From Paenibacillus graminis (GTDB lineage: Bacteria; Bacillota; Bacilli; Paenibacillales; Paenibacillaceae), in the NCBI RefSeq assembly GCF_000758705.1, contig NZ_CP009287.1, positions 3,348,001 to 3,412,000 on the forward strand: a DNA stretch of 64,000 nt, in the 5' to 3' direction. The position numbers were made by a program, and so were the translations under genes. The notes below the pieces were generated by a model. That model saw only the letters and a program-made list of their open reading frames with translations. It was not told the origin of the DNA and did no database searches. This document shows, piece after piece, positions 41,097-49,465 of this stretch. Numbering within the stretch: position 1 is the stretch's first letter; each line of letters begins with the position of its first letter.

Positions 41097-41974
41097 GAAT
41101 CATACTCGGAATGACCTGGAAGGAACTGCTGCGTAAGAAAGTGATGCTCATGACTCTGATCATGACTGCCGTATTTCTGCTCGCGTTCTGGTTTGTTGCG
41201 GCTACCGTGGGAAGCAGCGAGTCTGGAGGGGTATCCAGTATCGTAAATGGGGGGAACCTGATCAATAGTTTTTCGACCGGAGCTTTCATTGTATCCATGG
41301 GGTTTTTCTTCGGAGCTTTTGTCATTGCCTTCCTGGCAATTTTCAGTTCGTTCTCTTCCATTGCGGGGGAAGCGGAACAGGGGGTTATGCAAGCTTTACT
41401 GCCTCGTCCGCTGCCGCGCTGGAAATGGTATCTGGGCCGGTGGCTTGGGTATGTCACCTTAGGGATACTATATGCCCTGATTCTGTTTACCGCGATTCTG
41501 CTGATAGCAGATGCCCATGCTTCCATCCCGCGGGATGGCGCTGCACTTGTAAAAGCATTTCTGCTCTTCGCCTCCGTCGTACCCCTGCTGATCAGCTTAT
41601 CCATGCTGGGTTCAGGTTTGTTCTCGGCAGTGGGCAACGGTGTCTTCATGACCATGCTCTACGGAGCGGGCTGGCTCGGGGGAATGATCGACAAGCTGAG
41701 CGGTTCGCTTGGTTTGAAGGAAGATGCGTTGCATACGCTGCATAATCTCACAGGGATCATGTCCCTTCTTATGCCGGCGGATGGCTTGCAGCGGAAAATG
41801 ACAGCAGAGTTGTTCAGTCTGGAGGAGATGAACGGCATGGTCAGTATGGATCTCAGCTTTTTCTCACTCGACATAAGCTCCGTTCCTTCGAATTCATTTA
41901 TAATCTATGCCGTTCTGTATGCGGTTGTGGTGTCCGCAATCGGACTGCTGCGGTTTCAGCGCAAGGATTTGTAG
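41093..41974 (+). CDS. ABC-2 type permease
   Basis: A 293-residue membrane protein with about six segments, of the NosY-like ABC-2 permease type. The first is at about 15-38, and the last ends in LLRFQRKDL. It starts with TTG at 41093, overlapping the stop of the ATPase gene. It would form the membrane part of the exporter made by the ECF-linked operon. Confidence 0.85.
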   Translation: MRIILGMTWKELLRKKVMLMTLIMTAVFLLAFWFVAATVGSSESGGVSSIVNGGNLINSFSTGAFIVSMGFFFGAFVIAFLAIFSSFSSIAGEAEQGVMQALLPRPLPRWKWYLGRWLGYVTLGILYALILFTAILLIADAHASIPRDGAALVKAFLLFASVVPLLISLSMLGSGLFSAVGNGVFMTMLYGAGWLGGMIDKLSGSLGLKEDALHTLHNLTGIMSLLMPADGLQRKMTAELFSLEEMNGMVSMDLSFFSLDISSVPSNSFIIYAVLYAVVVSAIGLLRFQRKDL

Positions 41975-42001
41975 CGCGTGCTGCCATTATTAATAGATAC
42001 A

Positions 42002-42056
42002 GCAAAATAGCGCCCTGTTGGATTCCGTTTATGGAACCAGCAGGGCGCTATTTTGC
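42002..42056. terminator. Bidirectional terminator between the ABC and hxlR-type genes
   Basis: GCAAAATAGCGCCCTG and its exact inverted copy CAGGGCGCTATTTTGC form a 16-bp stem. T runs on both strands serve the two convergent genes. Confidence 0.88.
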
Positions 42057-42070
42057 TTGCAGGCCGGACG

Positions 42071-42397
42071 TCACTTGCTTGCGCCGGTCTCGATCCAATC
42101 TGTTGACCAGTTGCCAATCTCACCAAGAATAGGCGCCAGGGCATTTCCTTTGCTGGTCAATGAGTACTCAATCCGTACTGGCATTTCAGGATACACCGTG
42201 CGCTCGATGATGCCTTCGTTCTCCATTTCCTTCAAGCGGTCGGACAGCACTTTGCCGCTTAGATTGGAGAGGCAGCTCTCAATTTCACCAAAACGGCGGG
42301 GACCCTTCATCAGAACAAATACGATTAGCGCAACCCAACGTTTACTGAGCATATCAACCGCTTTTTCAAAGCGTGGACACATTTCGAAATCATCCAT
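42071..42397 (-). CDS. HxlR/MarR-like winged-helix regulator
   Basis: A 108-residue HxlR-family regulator. The signature is CPRFEKAVDMLSKRWVALIV near the N-terminus, RRFGEIESCLSNLSGKVLSDRLKEM as the DNA-reading helices, and YSLTSKGNALAPIL as the wing. Members usually sense redox or electrophilic compounds through a cysteine near the N-terminus, and one is present (Cys in MDDFEMC). The ATG at 42397 follows GGGGTGA. It is divergent from the GTP cyclohydrolase gene, which it probably controls. Confidence 0.9.
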   Translation of the reverse strand: MDDFEMCPRFEKAVDMLSKRWVALIVFVLMKGPRRFGEIESCLSNLSGKVLSDRLKEMENEGIIERTVYPEMPVRIEYSLTSKGNALAPILGEIGNWSTDWIETGASK

Positions 42398-42423
42398 AAA
42401 GATCACCCCGCATTCATTATATC

Positions 42424-42502
42424 ATAAACTTACAATAAGTAATTATAAATATTTAAATATATATTATAACTTGACGAAGTTATATTACAATGATAAACTT
42501 AC
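42424..42502. promoter_or_regulatory. Direct repeats between the divergent hxlR and GTP cyclohydrolase genes
   Basis: ATAAACTTAC occurs at 42424-42433 and again at 42493-42502, each followed by an AAGTAA or AGTTACTT half site. The spacing and position between divergent genes fit binding sites for the HxlR-type protein. Confidence 0.5.
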
Positions 42503-42516
42503 TTACAAATAGTTAC

Positions 42517-42544
42517 TTGACGTAAAAATAGTGAATACTAAAAT
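42517..42544 (+). promoter_or_regulatory. Promoter of the GTP cyclohydrolase gene
   Basis: TTGACG (42517-42522), a 16-base spacer and TAAAAT (42539-42544) lie 29 bases before the start codon. Confidence 0.6.
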
Positions 42545-42573
42545 TTTCAGAATTCGGTTAGGACGGTGCACTG

Positions 42574-43356
42574 ATGATCAAACCAGATATCTTATCTATA
42601 TTACAGAATAAAATCAAACGGATTACCATGGACGATTCCACTAATATACTCGTAGGGCCCATTACACTGCCTGTGAACCTGGACGGGGAGACGGTTACCT
42701 TCAAGTGGTACAGCTGGCTGAAAGCCACCGATGTGGAATTGCAGGGCGGAGACAGCAAAGAAGCAACGGAATTGCTGATTTCCCGGCTATCTTCGATGAA
42801 TCTGGCTGAAGGGCAGCAATCGAGCGTGCTGGTCTACGGAGATTTTGAAGATTCGGATGAAGCGCTGATCCGGATGCACAGCATTTGTCATACCGGAGAC
42901 ATTTTTGGCAGCAAACGCTGCGATTGCGGCTTCCAGCTCCGCCAGTCGATGAAGATGATCGCACAGCACGGATCGGGTGCGCTGTTCTATCTGGCCAACC
43001 ATGAAGGAAGAGGCATTGGGCTATTCAGCAAGGCAATGGCATACATTCTTCAGGAAGAAGGGTATGATACTGTGGAAGCCAATCTGGAGCTGGGCTTTGC
43101 CGATGATTCCAGAGATTACAGAGATGCGATCAGCGTCCTGCAGCATCTGCGCAGCAAGCCGGTGACTCTGATTACGAATAATCCGAAGAAGATGGAAGCC
43201 CTGAAGGCAGCCGGAATGAATACAGGCAAGAGAGTACCTTTATGGGGCGACGTTTCCGTTTTCAATGAAAAGTACTTACGGACGAAAGTGACCCGTTCCG
43301 GCCATCTGGAGGCAGTACCGGACGCTGATTTTTTTGAGGGACGAGTAGCCAAATAA
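42574..43356 (+). CDS. GTP cyclohydrolase II, stand-alone
   Basis: This 260-residue protein matches RibA-type GTP cyclohydrolase II, which opens GTP to 2,5-diamino-6-ribosylamino-4-pyrimidinone phosphate. The zinc cysteines are in HSICHTGDIFGSKRCDCG near residue 108, the catalytic region is YLANHEGRGIGL near 148, and LITNNPKKMEAL and NEKYLRTKV follow. It has a longer N-terminus (about 45 extra residues) than E. coli RibA and lacks the fused RibB domain common in Firmicutes. No other riboflavin genes are near. It may serve a separate flavin or deazapurine-type pathway, or simply be an additional copy. Confidence 0.85.
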   Translation: MIKPDILSILQNKIKRITMDDSTNILVGPITLPVNLDGETVTFKWYSWLKATDVELQGGDSKEATELLISRLSSMNLAEGQQSSVLVYGDFEDSDEALIRMHSICHTGDIFGSKRCDCGFQLRQSMKMIAQHGSGALFYLANHEGRGIGLFSKAMAYILQEEGYDTVEANLELGFADDSRDYRDAISVLQHLRSKPVTLITNNPKKMEALKAAGMNTGKRVPLWGDVSVFNEKYLRTKVTRSGHLEAVPDADFFEGRVAK

Positions 43357-43412
43357 TTCAGAGATGATATAATGGGATACTGAACCCAATACTTAGCTTA
43401 GCGAGGTACAAT

Positions 43413-44468
43413 ATGAATGCGATTCAAGTGCAGGACTTGCGCAAAACCTTCAAAGTCCAAAAAAACCGCGAGGGCCTCAAAGGGGCCTTCGCTGATTTGT
43501 TTAAACGGCAATATTCCGAGGTCATGGCTGTAAAGGATATTTCCTTCAGCATTCCCCAAGGTGAGATTTGCGGCTATATCGGGGAGAATGGTGCGGGTAA
43601 ATCGACGACGATCAAGATGCTCACAGGTATTCTTGTTCCGACTTCCGGTACCCTCTCTGTCGGTGGTTATGTACCGTATGAGGAACGGGAGAAATTTGTG
43701 CGGAATATCGGTGTCGTGTTCGGTCAGCGCAGCCAGCTCTGGTGGGATATCGGGGTCATAGAATCCTTCCAGCTTCTGCGCAAAGTATACCGGGTGCCGG
43801 AGCAGGAGTTCAAGAAACGGCTGGACGAGCTGGTGGAGCGGCTGGAACTGCAGGATCTGCTGAACCGCCCGGTCCGCAAGCTTAGTCTTGGACAGCGGAT
43901 GCGGTGTGAGCTGGTAGCCGCACTTTTGCATAATCCGTCCATCCTGTTCCTGGATGAACCTACGATCGGACTAGACATAGTCGTGAAATCAGAAATCCGC
44001 CAGTTCCTTAAGGATATGAACCGCGAACATGGAACGACTATTTTGCTGACCACCCATGATCTGCAGGATATTGAAGCGCTCTGTTCACGGGTAATTATGC
44101 TTGACGACGGGCGCATTATTTATGATGGCGGTCTGGAAGATCTGAAGCAGCGCTGGGGAACCGGCCGCGAGGTGCAGTTCCAATTTGGAACAGCCACGAA
44201 GCTGGAGCAGCTTATCCGGTGGACGGAAGGAATGCCGGTTACCTGGTCCTCAGAGAATGATCTGGGAGCCAAGGTATGGATTCCGCTGGAGCTGAATGTT
44301 TCCGATGTGCTTGGACGGGTCGTGGGTCAGGCAGACATTACCGATATCAAAATCATTGAAACCAATACGGATGATATTGTCCGCAGCATTTATCAATCAG
44401 GTTCGGCCGAGAAACCGGAAGATAAGATTCTTGCTTTGCAGGATGAGAAAGAGGTCATCCATGTCTGA
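43413..44468 (+). CDS. ABC exporter ATP-binding protein
   Basis: A 351-residue ATPase typical of the exporters with two ABC-2 permeases of the DUF990 group. Walker A is GENGAGKSTTIK near residue 61, followed by VVFGQRSQLWWDIGVIESFQ, a stretch particular to this group. The signature is LSLGQRMRCELVAALLH near 155 and Walker B ILFLDEPTIGLD near 178. It overlaps the first permease gene by eight bases. The substrate is unknown. Confidence 0.93.
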   Translation: MNAIQVQDLRKTFKVQKNREGLKGAFADLFKRQYSEVMAVKDISFSIPQGEICGYIGENGAGKSTTIKMLTGILVPTSGTLSVGGYVPYEEREKFVRNIGVVFGQRSQLWWDIGVIESFQLLRKVYRVPEQEFKKRLDELVERLELQDLLNRPVRKLSLGQRMRCELVAALLHNPSILFLDEPTIGLDIVVKSEIRQFLKDMNREHGTTILLTTHDLQDIEALCSRVIMLDDGRIIYDGGLEDLKQRWGTGREVQFQFGTATKLEQLIRWTEGMPVTWSSENDLGAKVWIPLELNVSDVLGRVVGQADITDIKIIETNTDDIVRSIYQSGSAEKPEDKILALQDEKEVIHV

Positions 44469-45342
44469 ACAGCTAAAGGCTGCTGCAGCCACATCTTCCG
44501 CCGGAGGTTCTTCCGCAGGCAGTCCGCAGGAGAACGGTTGGAGGCTGCTGCTCGGTGCTTATTTCGATTTTATCCGCATCCGCTTTTTGACCATGCTGGC
44601 TTACCGTGTTAACTATTATTCCGGCATTCTGATCTATACACTCAATATAGGCGTAAATTATTTCACATGGAGAGCCATCTACGGCGAAGGTGAGTCCCTG
44701 GGCGGTTTTACAGGTGCGCAGATGACGACATATGTTGCGGTATCCTGGATGGCACGCGCCTTCTATTTCAACAACCTGGACCGGGAGATTTCTACAGATA
44801 TAAGAGATGGCAGCATCGCCATCCAGTTCATTAGGCCCTATAACTATGTACTGGTCAAAATGATGCAGGGACTGGGCGAAGGCCTCTTCCGCTTCATGAT
44901 GCTGATGATCCCGGGCATGGTGATTGCCATTCTGCTGTTTCCGGTGCAATTGCCGACAGATTTGTCAGCATGGGCAGGTTTTCTTGTCATGCTCTTCTTC
45001 AGCTTCCTGATCAGTTCACAGATTAATATCATTACGGGCTTATCGGCGTTTTTCGTTGAGAATAATGAGGGCATGATGCGCATGAAGCGTGTTGTGGTTG
45101 ACCTGTTCTCCGGCCTGATCGTGCCGATCAGCCTGTTCCCGGGCTGGCTGTCCTCAGTCCTCGAAGTTCTGCCCTTTCAAGCCATCACCTACCTGCCCGG
45201 CTCTGTATTTACGGGACGGGTGCAGGGAGTGGGCATTTGGAATGTGCTGGGTATCCAGATCATCTGGTTCGCGGTGCTGCTGATTCCGATTGTCTGGCTA
45301 TACCACGCGGCGCGTCAGCGGCTGTTCGTGCAGGGAGGGTGA
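44461..45342 (+). CDS. ABC-2 family permease (first of pair)
   Basis: A 293-residue permease with about six membrane segments. A polar N-terminal tail of about 30 residues, rich in alanine and serine, precedes RFLTMLAYRVNYYSGILIY. The ATG at 44461 follows AAAGAGGT and lies inside the end of the ATPase gene. It is followed after six bases by a second permease gene. Confidence 0.88.
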   Translation: MSEQLKAAAATSSAGGSSAGSPQENGWRLLLGAYFDFIRIRFLTMLAYRVNYYSGILIYTLNIGVNYFTWRAIYGEGESLGGFTGAQMTTYVAVSWMARAFYFNNLDREISTDIRDGSIAIQFIRPYNYVLVKMMQGLGEGLFRFMMLMIPGMVIAILLFPVQLPTDLSAWAGFLVMLFFSFLISSQINIITGLSAFFVENNEGMMRMKRVVVDLFSGLIVPISLFPGWLSSVLEVLPFQAITYLPGSVFTGRVQGVGIWNVLGIQIIWFAVLLIPIVWLYHAARQRLFVQGG

Positions 45343-45348
45343 GCAAAG

Positions 45349-46134
45349 TTGTATTATTTGGGCTTATTATTTGAATACCTGAAGAACTATATGAAGACAC
45401 GTCTGACGTACCGTGCCGATTTTTGGGTGGAGGTGGTGTCGGATTTGCTGTTTCAAGCAACCAACTTCATCTTTATTCTGGTCATTTTTATGCACACTGA
45501 AAGTCTTGGCGGGTGGAGCCAGAACGAGGTTGTGTTTGTATACGGCTTCTTCATGGTGCCTTTCGGCGTCTTCAGCTGCTTCGTGAACATGTGGGGCTTC
45601 AGCGAGCGGTATATCGTCAAAGGTGAAATGGACCGCATCCTGACCCGTCCGGCGCATAACCTGTTCCAGATTTTCCTCGAAAATGTGGACCCCCCGGCAT
45701 TGGTCGGCTCCGTGATCGGACTGGTCATCATGGCGATCAGCGGCAGCAATCTGGGATTGCCTTTTGAATGGTGGACCATACCGATGATTATTGTTCTGAC
45801 ACTCAGCGCGGTTGCGATTTATACGGGGATTTATACGACTTTAACTTCATTGTCGTTTTACTCAGATGCACCAACCGGCATTCTGCCCCTGATGTATAAC
45901 ATTCAGACCTACGGCCGTTATCCGGTCACGATCTATAACCGGGCGATTCAGGTCCTGCTTACTTGGATTATTCCGTTTGCTTTTGTCGGGATATATCCGG
46001 CGGCATTGTTTCTGCACCGGGAGGAGATGCAGGGTATGGCACTGCTGACTCCGGTGATAGGAGCACTTTTCCTGGGGATTGGACTGCTGTCCTGGAATTA
46101 CGGTGTCAAGAGATATAAGGGGGCCGGTTCATAA
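45349..46134 (+). CDS. ABC-2 family permease (second of pair, DUF990 type)
   Basis: A 261-residue permease of the DUF990 type with about six membrane segments; FVNMWGFSERYIVKGEMDRI near residue 82 and LTRPAHNLFQIF are characteristic. The TTG start at 45349 follows GGAGGGTGA. With the two upstream genes it completes a heteromeric exporter. A terminator follows. Confidence 0.88.
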   Translation: MYYLGLLFEYLKNYMKTRLTYRADFWVEVVSDLLFQATNFIFILVIFMHTESLGGWSQNEVVFVYGFFMVPFGVFSCFVNMWGFSERYIVKGEMDRILTRPAHNLFQIFLENVDPPALVGSVIGLVIMAISGSNLGLPFEWWTIPMIIVLTLSAVAIYTGIYTTLTSLSFYSDAPTGILPLMYNIQTYGRYPVTIYNRAIQVLLTWIIPFAFVGIYPAALFLHREEMQGMALLTPVIGALFLGIGLLSWNYGVKRYKGAGS

Positions 46135-46159
46135 GGCTGGCTTCGCTTTATACGCAAGC

Positions 46160-46198
46160 AAGGCAGATTGGCGGAATCAGCGCCAGTCTGCCTTTTCT
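46160..46198 (+). terminator. Terminator after the ABC exporter operon
   Basis: AAGGCAGATTGGCG (46160-46173) and CGCCAGTCTGCCTT (46181-46194) pair with one mismatch and are followed by TTCTTTT. Confidence 0.85.
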
Positions 46199-46358
46199 TT
46201 TATTATATAAGAAATCAATCATGCCTTCTCTTCGTTGTGAAAACCAGTCTGTTGCCCAAAATGAAATCACACTATGAGACGGTTGCGGAACATGCGCTGA
46301 AGCTGTCAGCAGCAAGTGCAAGATGCATCGTAACCTCTGAATGATGTAACCGCTGGCG

Positions 46359-46373
46359 TAGCATGCTATGCTA
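46359..46373 (+). promoter_or_regulatory. Palindrome upstream of an unassigned gene
   Basis: TAGCATgctATGCTA is a perfect 15-bp palindrome about 35 bases before the start codon at 46408. It is a likely operator. The remainder of the 273-base gap shows only the upstream terminator. Confidence 0.5.
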
Positions 46374-46407
46374 GAGCTTATATTACCATTAAGCAGGAGG
46401 CCAAGAG

Positions 46408-46944
46408 ATGAAACGAGATATTCAGAACGTGCCTTACGGCTACGAGCCGCCGGCCGCCGAACGCAAGGGAACCCTTGTATTTTATGATTCGTTTGAGCAT
46501 ATCACTGATCTGGAGCTGGAACAGGCTGCCCATACGGCAACGGAACGGAAGTTCACCAAGCTGGTGCTGTATCCGCTGCATGAAGAAACGGTAAGACGGA
46601 TGAGCAAGGAGCCGGTGTCTGCTTTTTACAAGCGGGAGGACCGTCTGCATGAATGGAAAAGAGATCAGGCCCGCCCGTTCATTACCGTGGAGAGCCTCGA
46701 AGGGAAGCGGAAGAAGTATACACCGCTGGACTCTGCGCTCCGCCATATCAGCGAAGTATATCCTTCGCCATATTTTCTCTATCTGACTCCTGAGACAGCC
46801 AACCAGTTTGCTTCGTATGCTTCTTTTGAGGAGTGGATTGTCAAGCTGAGGCTGATTCTGTCAGAGGCGCCTGCATTCGTGCACCCGCGTCTGGAGAAAT
46901 TCCGGCACCGCTGGGATATTGCCGGGGAAGAGAAAAGCGAGTAG
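46408..46944 (+). CDS. Conserved-looking protein of unknown function
   Basis: I do not recognise this 178-residue soluble protein. It is rich in charged and aromatic residues, with no signal peptide or membrane segment. Notable stretches are KFTKLVLYPLHEETVRRMSK near residue 50, KREDRLHEWKRDQARPFI near 76 and LSEAPAFVHPRLEKFRHRWD near the end; the pattern suggests an alpha/beta fold. The start follows GCAGGAGG. It is a single-gene unit with a palindrome in its promoter region. Codon use looks like that of its neighbours. Confidence 0.75.
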   Translation: MKRDIQNVPYGYEPPAAERKGTLVFYDSFEHITDLELEQAAHTATERKFTKLVLYPLHEETVRRMSKEPVSAFYKREDRLHEWKRDQARPFITVESLEGKRKKYTPLDSALRHISEVYPSPYFLYLTPETANQFASYASFEEWIVKLRLILSEAPAFVHPRLEKFRHRWDIAGEEKSE

Positions 46945-47089
46945 GCAGCAGGAGGGGATTGCAGATATTTTTTTCATATGGGCTTGTGTAATGTCAGTTG
47001 TATAAGCTTCAATGATCAGTCTGCAGCCGGGAGAAGCACTGGTTAGGGAGGAAGAAACCACCGCAGCGCAGCAATTGAAATCCTAGAGG

Positions 47090-47144
47090 TTCAAATTTGA
47101 ATTAATAAATATTGACAGTTCACCATGATCCATGGTTTTATTAT
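47090..47144 (+). promoter_or_regulatory. Promoter and operators of the lmrAB-like operon
   Basis: TTGACA (47112-47117) is the -35 box; -10 candidates are TTTTAT (47136-47141) and TATTAT (47139-47144). ACCATGatcCATGGT (47122-47136), a perfect 15-bp palindrome, fills the spacer, and TTCAAATTTGAA (47090-47101) is a second palindrome just upstream. The first is well placed for repression by the TetR protein encoded next. Confidence 0.7.
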
Positions 47145-47182
47145 GTAGACCGATTGTTATAAAAGCAAAGGAAGTGTCGAGC

Positions 47183-47752
47183 TTGTCAAACAAGCCCAAT
47201 GCGCGTGAAGCGATTGTCGATACCGCTTCAAGACTATTTTTCACACAAGGCTATCATGCTACAGGTCTAAGTCAGATTATCAAGGACAGCGACTCACCTA
47301 AGGGATCTCTGTATTATTACTTCCCCCATGGCAAAGAGGAGCTGGCATTAACTTGCATCCATAAGACTAGCGAGATCGTGGTAAGACAGCTGAAGCAATA
47401 CGTGGAGAAGGATGTAGCCGTAGAGCAGGCGGTTCAGGATTTCATTCTGCAGATGGTCAGGGATGCGGAGGAGTCTGACTACAAAGGAATGGTGCCGTTT
47501 AGTTTCTGGGTAGCCGTAGAGACTTCGTGTATCAGCGAGGAACTGAGAAAGGCATGTCAGGCTGTATTCAAGGATTGGCAGGATGTCATTCTGCAGCGGC
47601 TGCTGGAAGAAGGAACTGACGCTGAACTCGCAGCCGATAAGGCATCCGTTGTCGTTTCGTTATTTGAAGGCGCGCTGCTTCAGACCTTGACCTGCCGGAG
47701 CACCGGTCCGCTGCTTGCCGCTGCCAGGATGATTCCCGGATTGCTCGGTTAA
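47183..47752 (+). CDS. TetR-family repressor, LmrA/YxaF type
   Basis: A 189-residue TetR-type repressor close to LmrA/YxaF of Bacillus: helix-turn-helix YHATGLSQIIKDSDSPKGSLYYYFPHGKEEL near residues 28-58, and a ligand domain with ETSCISEELRKAC near 115. LmrA represses the multidrug pump LmrB, and here a pump of that type follows, so the same job is likely. The TTG at 47183 lies 8 bases after AAAGGAAG; a GTG at 47174 overlaps it. A palindrome in the promoter suggests self-control. Confidence 0.88.
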   Translation: MSNKPNAREAIVDTASRLFFTQGYHATGLSQIIKDSDSPKGSLYYYFPHGKEELALTCIHKTSEIVVRQLKQYVEKDVAVEQAVQDFILQMVRDAEESDYKGMVPFSFWVAVETSCISEELRKACQAVFKDWQDVILQRLLEEGTDAELAADKASVVVSLFEGALLQTLTCRSTGPLLAAARMIPGLLG

Positions 47753-47799
47753 GCAAGAAAAAAGATAGAGAAAAATATTTTATCAGGAGGATTTATAGA

Positions 47800-49266
47800 G
47801 TGGGAGCCGCCATGACTGGAAAGAAACAAACCGAAGAAAGACAGTTCAAAACGATACCGATTCTTGTCTCCTTGCTGCTCGCCGGATTTATCGGCATGTT
47901 CAGTGAGACAGCGCTCAATGTGGCCTTAAGCGATCTGATGAAGGTCCTTGAAATTACACCTACAACAGCACAGTGGCTGACCACAGCTTACCTGCTCACC
48001 CTCGGTATTCTCGTACCGATATCCGGGCTGCTCCTGCAGTGGTTCTCAACGAGACAGTTGTTCATTGCAGCCCTTAGCTTTTCAATTCTGGGGACCTTCC
48101 TGGCTGCGATGTCGCCAAGTTTCGAGTTCCTGCTTACAGCCCGTGTGGTTCAGGCGCTCGGAACTGCACTGCTTCTGCCGCTGATGTTCAATACGATTCT
48201 GGTCATTATTCCCCCTGAAAAAAGAGGGGCGGCGATGGGGCTTATCGGCCTCGTCATCATGGTTGCTCCAGCGGTTGGACCGACTATTGCCGGTCTTTTG
48301 ATCGAGAACCTGAGCTGGCACTGGATCTTCTGGCTGTCACTGCCGTTTCTGGTGATTGCCCTGATCTTCGGCATCCTGTTCATGCAGAATGTAAGCGAAG
48401 TGACCAAGCCCAAGATTGACCTGCTGTCGATTCTGCTGTCTTCCTTAGGTTTTGGCGGGATCGTATTCGGGTTCAGCAGTGCGGGGGAAGCCGAAGGTTG
48501 GGGAAGCCCGAAAGTCATTATTGCGATTGCCATCGGTGTAGTCGCGCTTTTGTTATTCGGTGTCCGCCAGGTGAAGATGAAGCAGCCGATGATCAACCTG
48601 CGCGCTTTTAAATTCCCGATGTTCGCCGTCGGGGTAGCGATGGTCTTCATCTGTATGATGGTCATTCTGTCCTCGATGCTCATCCTTCCGATGTATCTGC
48701 AGCAAGGACAAGGCTATAGCGCATTCAAAGCAGGACTGCTGCTGCTGCCGGGCGGTATTATTAACGGACTGATGTCACCGATTATGGGCCGTCTGTTCGA
48801 TAAGTATGGACCGAAATGGCTGGTCATTCCGGGTCTGATCATCGTGGCTGTGTCGCTATGGTTCTTCTCAGGCATTACCGCTGCATCCACGATTGCTTTT
48901 GTCATCGTGCTGCACAGCACACTTATGATCGGTGTATCGATGATCTTCATGCCGGCACAGACAAACGGAATCAACCAATTGCCGATGGAGCTCTACCCGG
49001 ATGGAACAGCGATCATGAACACGCTGCAGCAGGTTGCGGGTGCAATCGGCACCGCGCTTGCCGTCAGCATCATGACAGCAGGTAGCAAAAACTACATGAA
49101 AACTGTGGCCGATCCAACTGATCCTGCCAATCTGCTTCCTGCGTTCACTGAAGGGGTACAGAACGCATTCATCTTCGGAATGGGCGTAGCCATTATTGGC
49201 CTGATTCTGGCCTTCTTCATCAAACGTGTAATTGTGCAGCATAAAGCGCAAGCTCAGATGCACTAA
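47800..49266 (+). CDS. MFS multidrug efflux transporter (DHA2/EmrB-QacA type, LmrB-like)
   Basis: A 488-residue major facilitator with about 14 membrane segments, the DHA2 pattern. Typical stretches are SETALNVALSDLMKVLEITPTT near residue 28, LTTAYLLTLGILVPISG near 58 and RVVQALGTALLLPLMFN near 112. It probably exports toxic compounds by proton antiport, as LmrB does for lincomycin; the substrate here is not known. The GTG at 47800 lies 9 bases after AGGAGG; the ATG at 47812 is too far. It shares an operon with the TetR gene 47 bases upstream. Confidence 0.92.
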   Translation: MGAAMTGKKQTEERQFKTIPILVSLLLAGFIGMFSETALNVALSDLMKVLEITPTTAQWLTTAYLLTLGILVPISGLLLQWFSTRQLFIAALSFSILGTFLAAMSPSFEFLLTARVVQALGTALLLPLMFNTILVIIPPEKRGAAMGLIGLVIMVAPAVGPTIAGLLIENLSWHWIFWLSLPFLVIALIFGILFMQNVSEVTKPKIDLLSILLSSLGFGGIVFGFSSAGEAEGWGSPKVIIAIAIGVVALLLFGVRQVKMKQPMINLRAFKFPMFAVGVAMVFICMMVILSSMLILPMYLQQGQGYSAFKAGLLLLPGGIINGLMSPIMGRLFDKYGPKWLVIPGLIIVAVSLWFFSGITAASTIAFVIVLHSTLMIGVSMIFMPAQTNGINQLPMELYPDGTAIMNTLQQVAGAIGTALAVSIMTAGSKNYMKTVADPTDPANLLPAFTEGVQNAFIFGMGVAIIGLILAFFIKRVIVQHKAQAQMH

Positions 49267-49320
49267 CAAAAGGGACGATTCCCCAGCCGCTGGAGCGGCA
49301 GGGCGGAATCGTCCCTTTTG
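49267..49320. terminator. Terminator after the first MFS gene
   Basis: CAAAAGGGACGATTCC and GGAATCGTCCCTTTTG form a perfect 16-bp stem. Confidence 0.85.
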
Positions 49321-49465
49321 GTAATAGACAGAGGCTTAAGAAATTATTCTTCCCTTAAAAGCAGGAGTGTTATAAAATCAAAGCAAATGGGTAATGTTTA
49401 ATGTAAGGTCTGTTTGCTGCAGCTGGAATGCCTAGTCAATCAAATACAGGAGAGGTGGAATCGAT

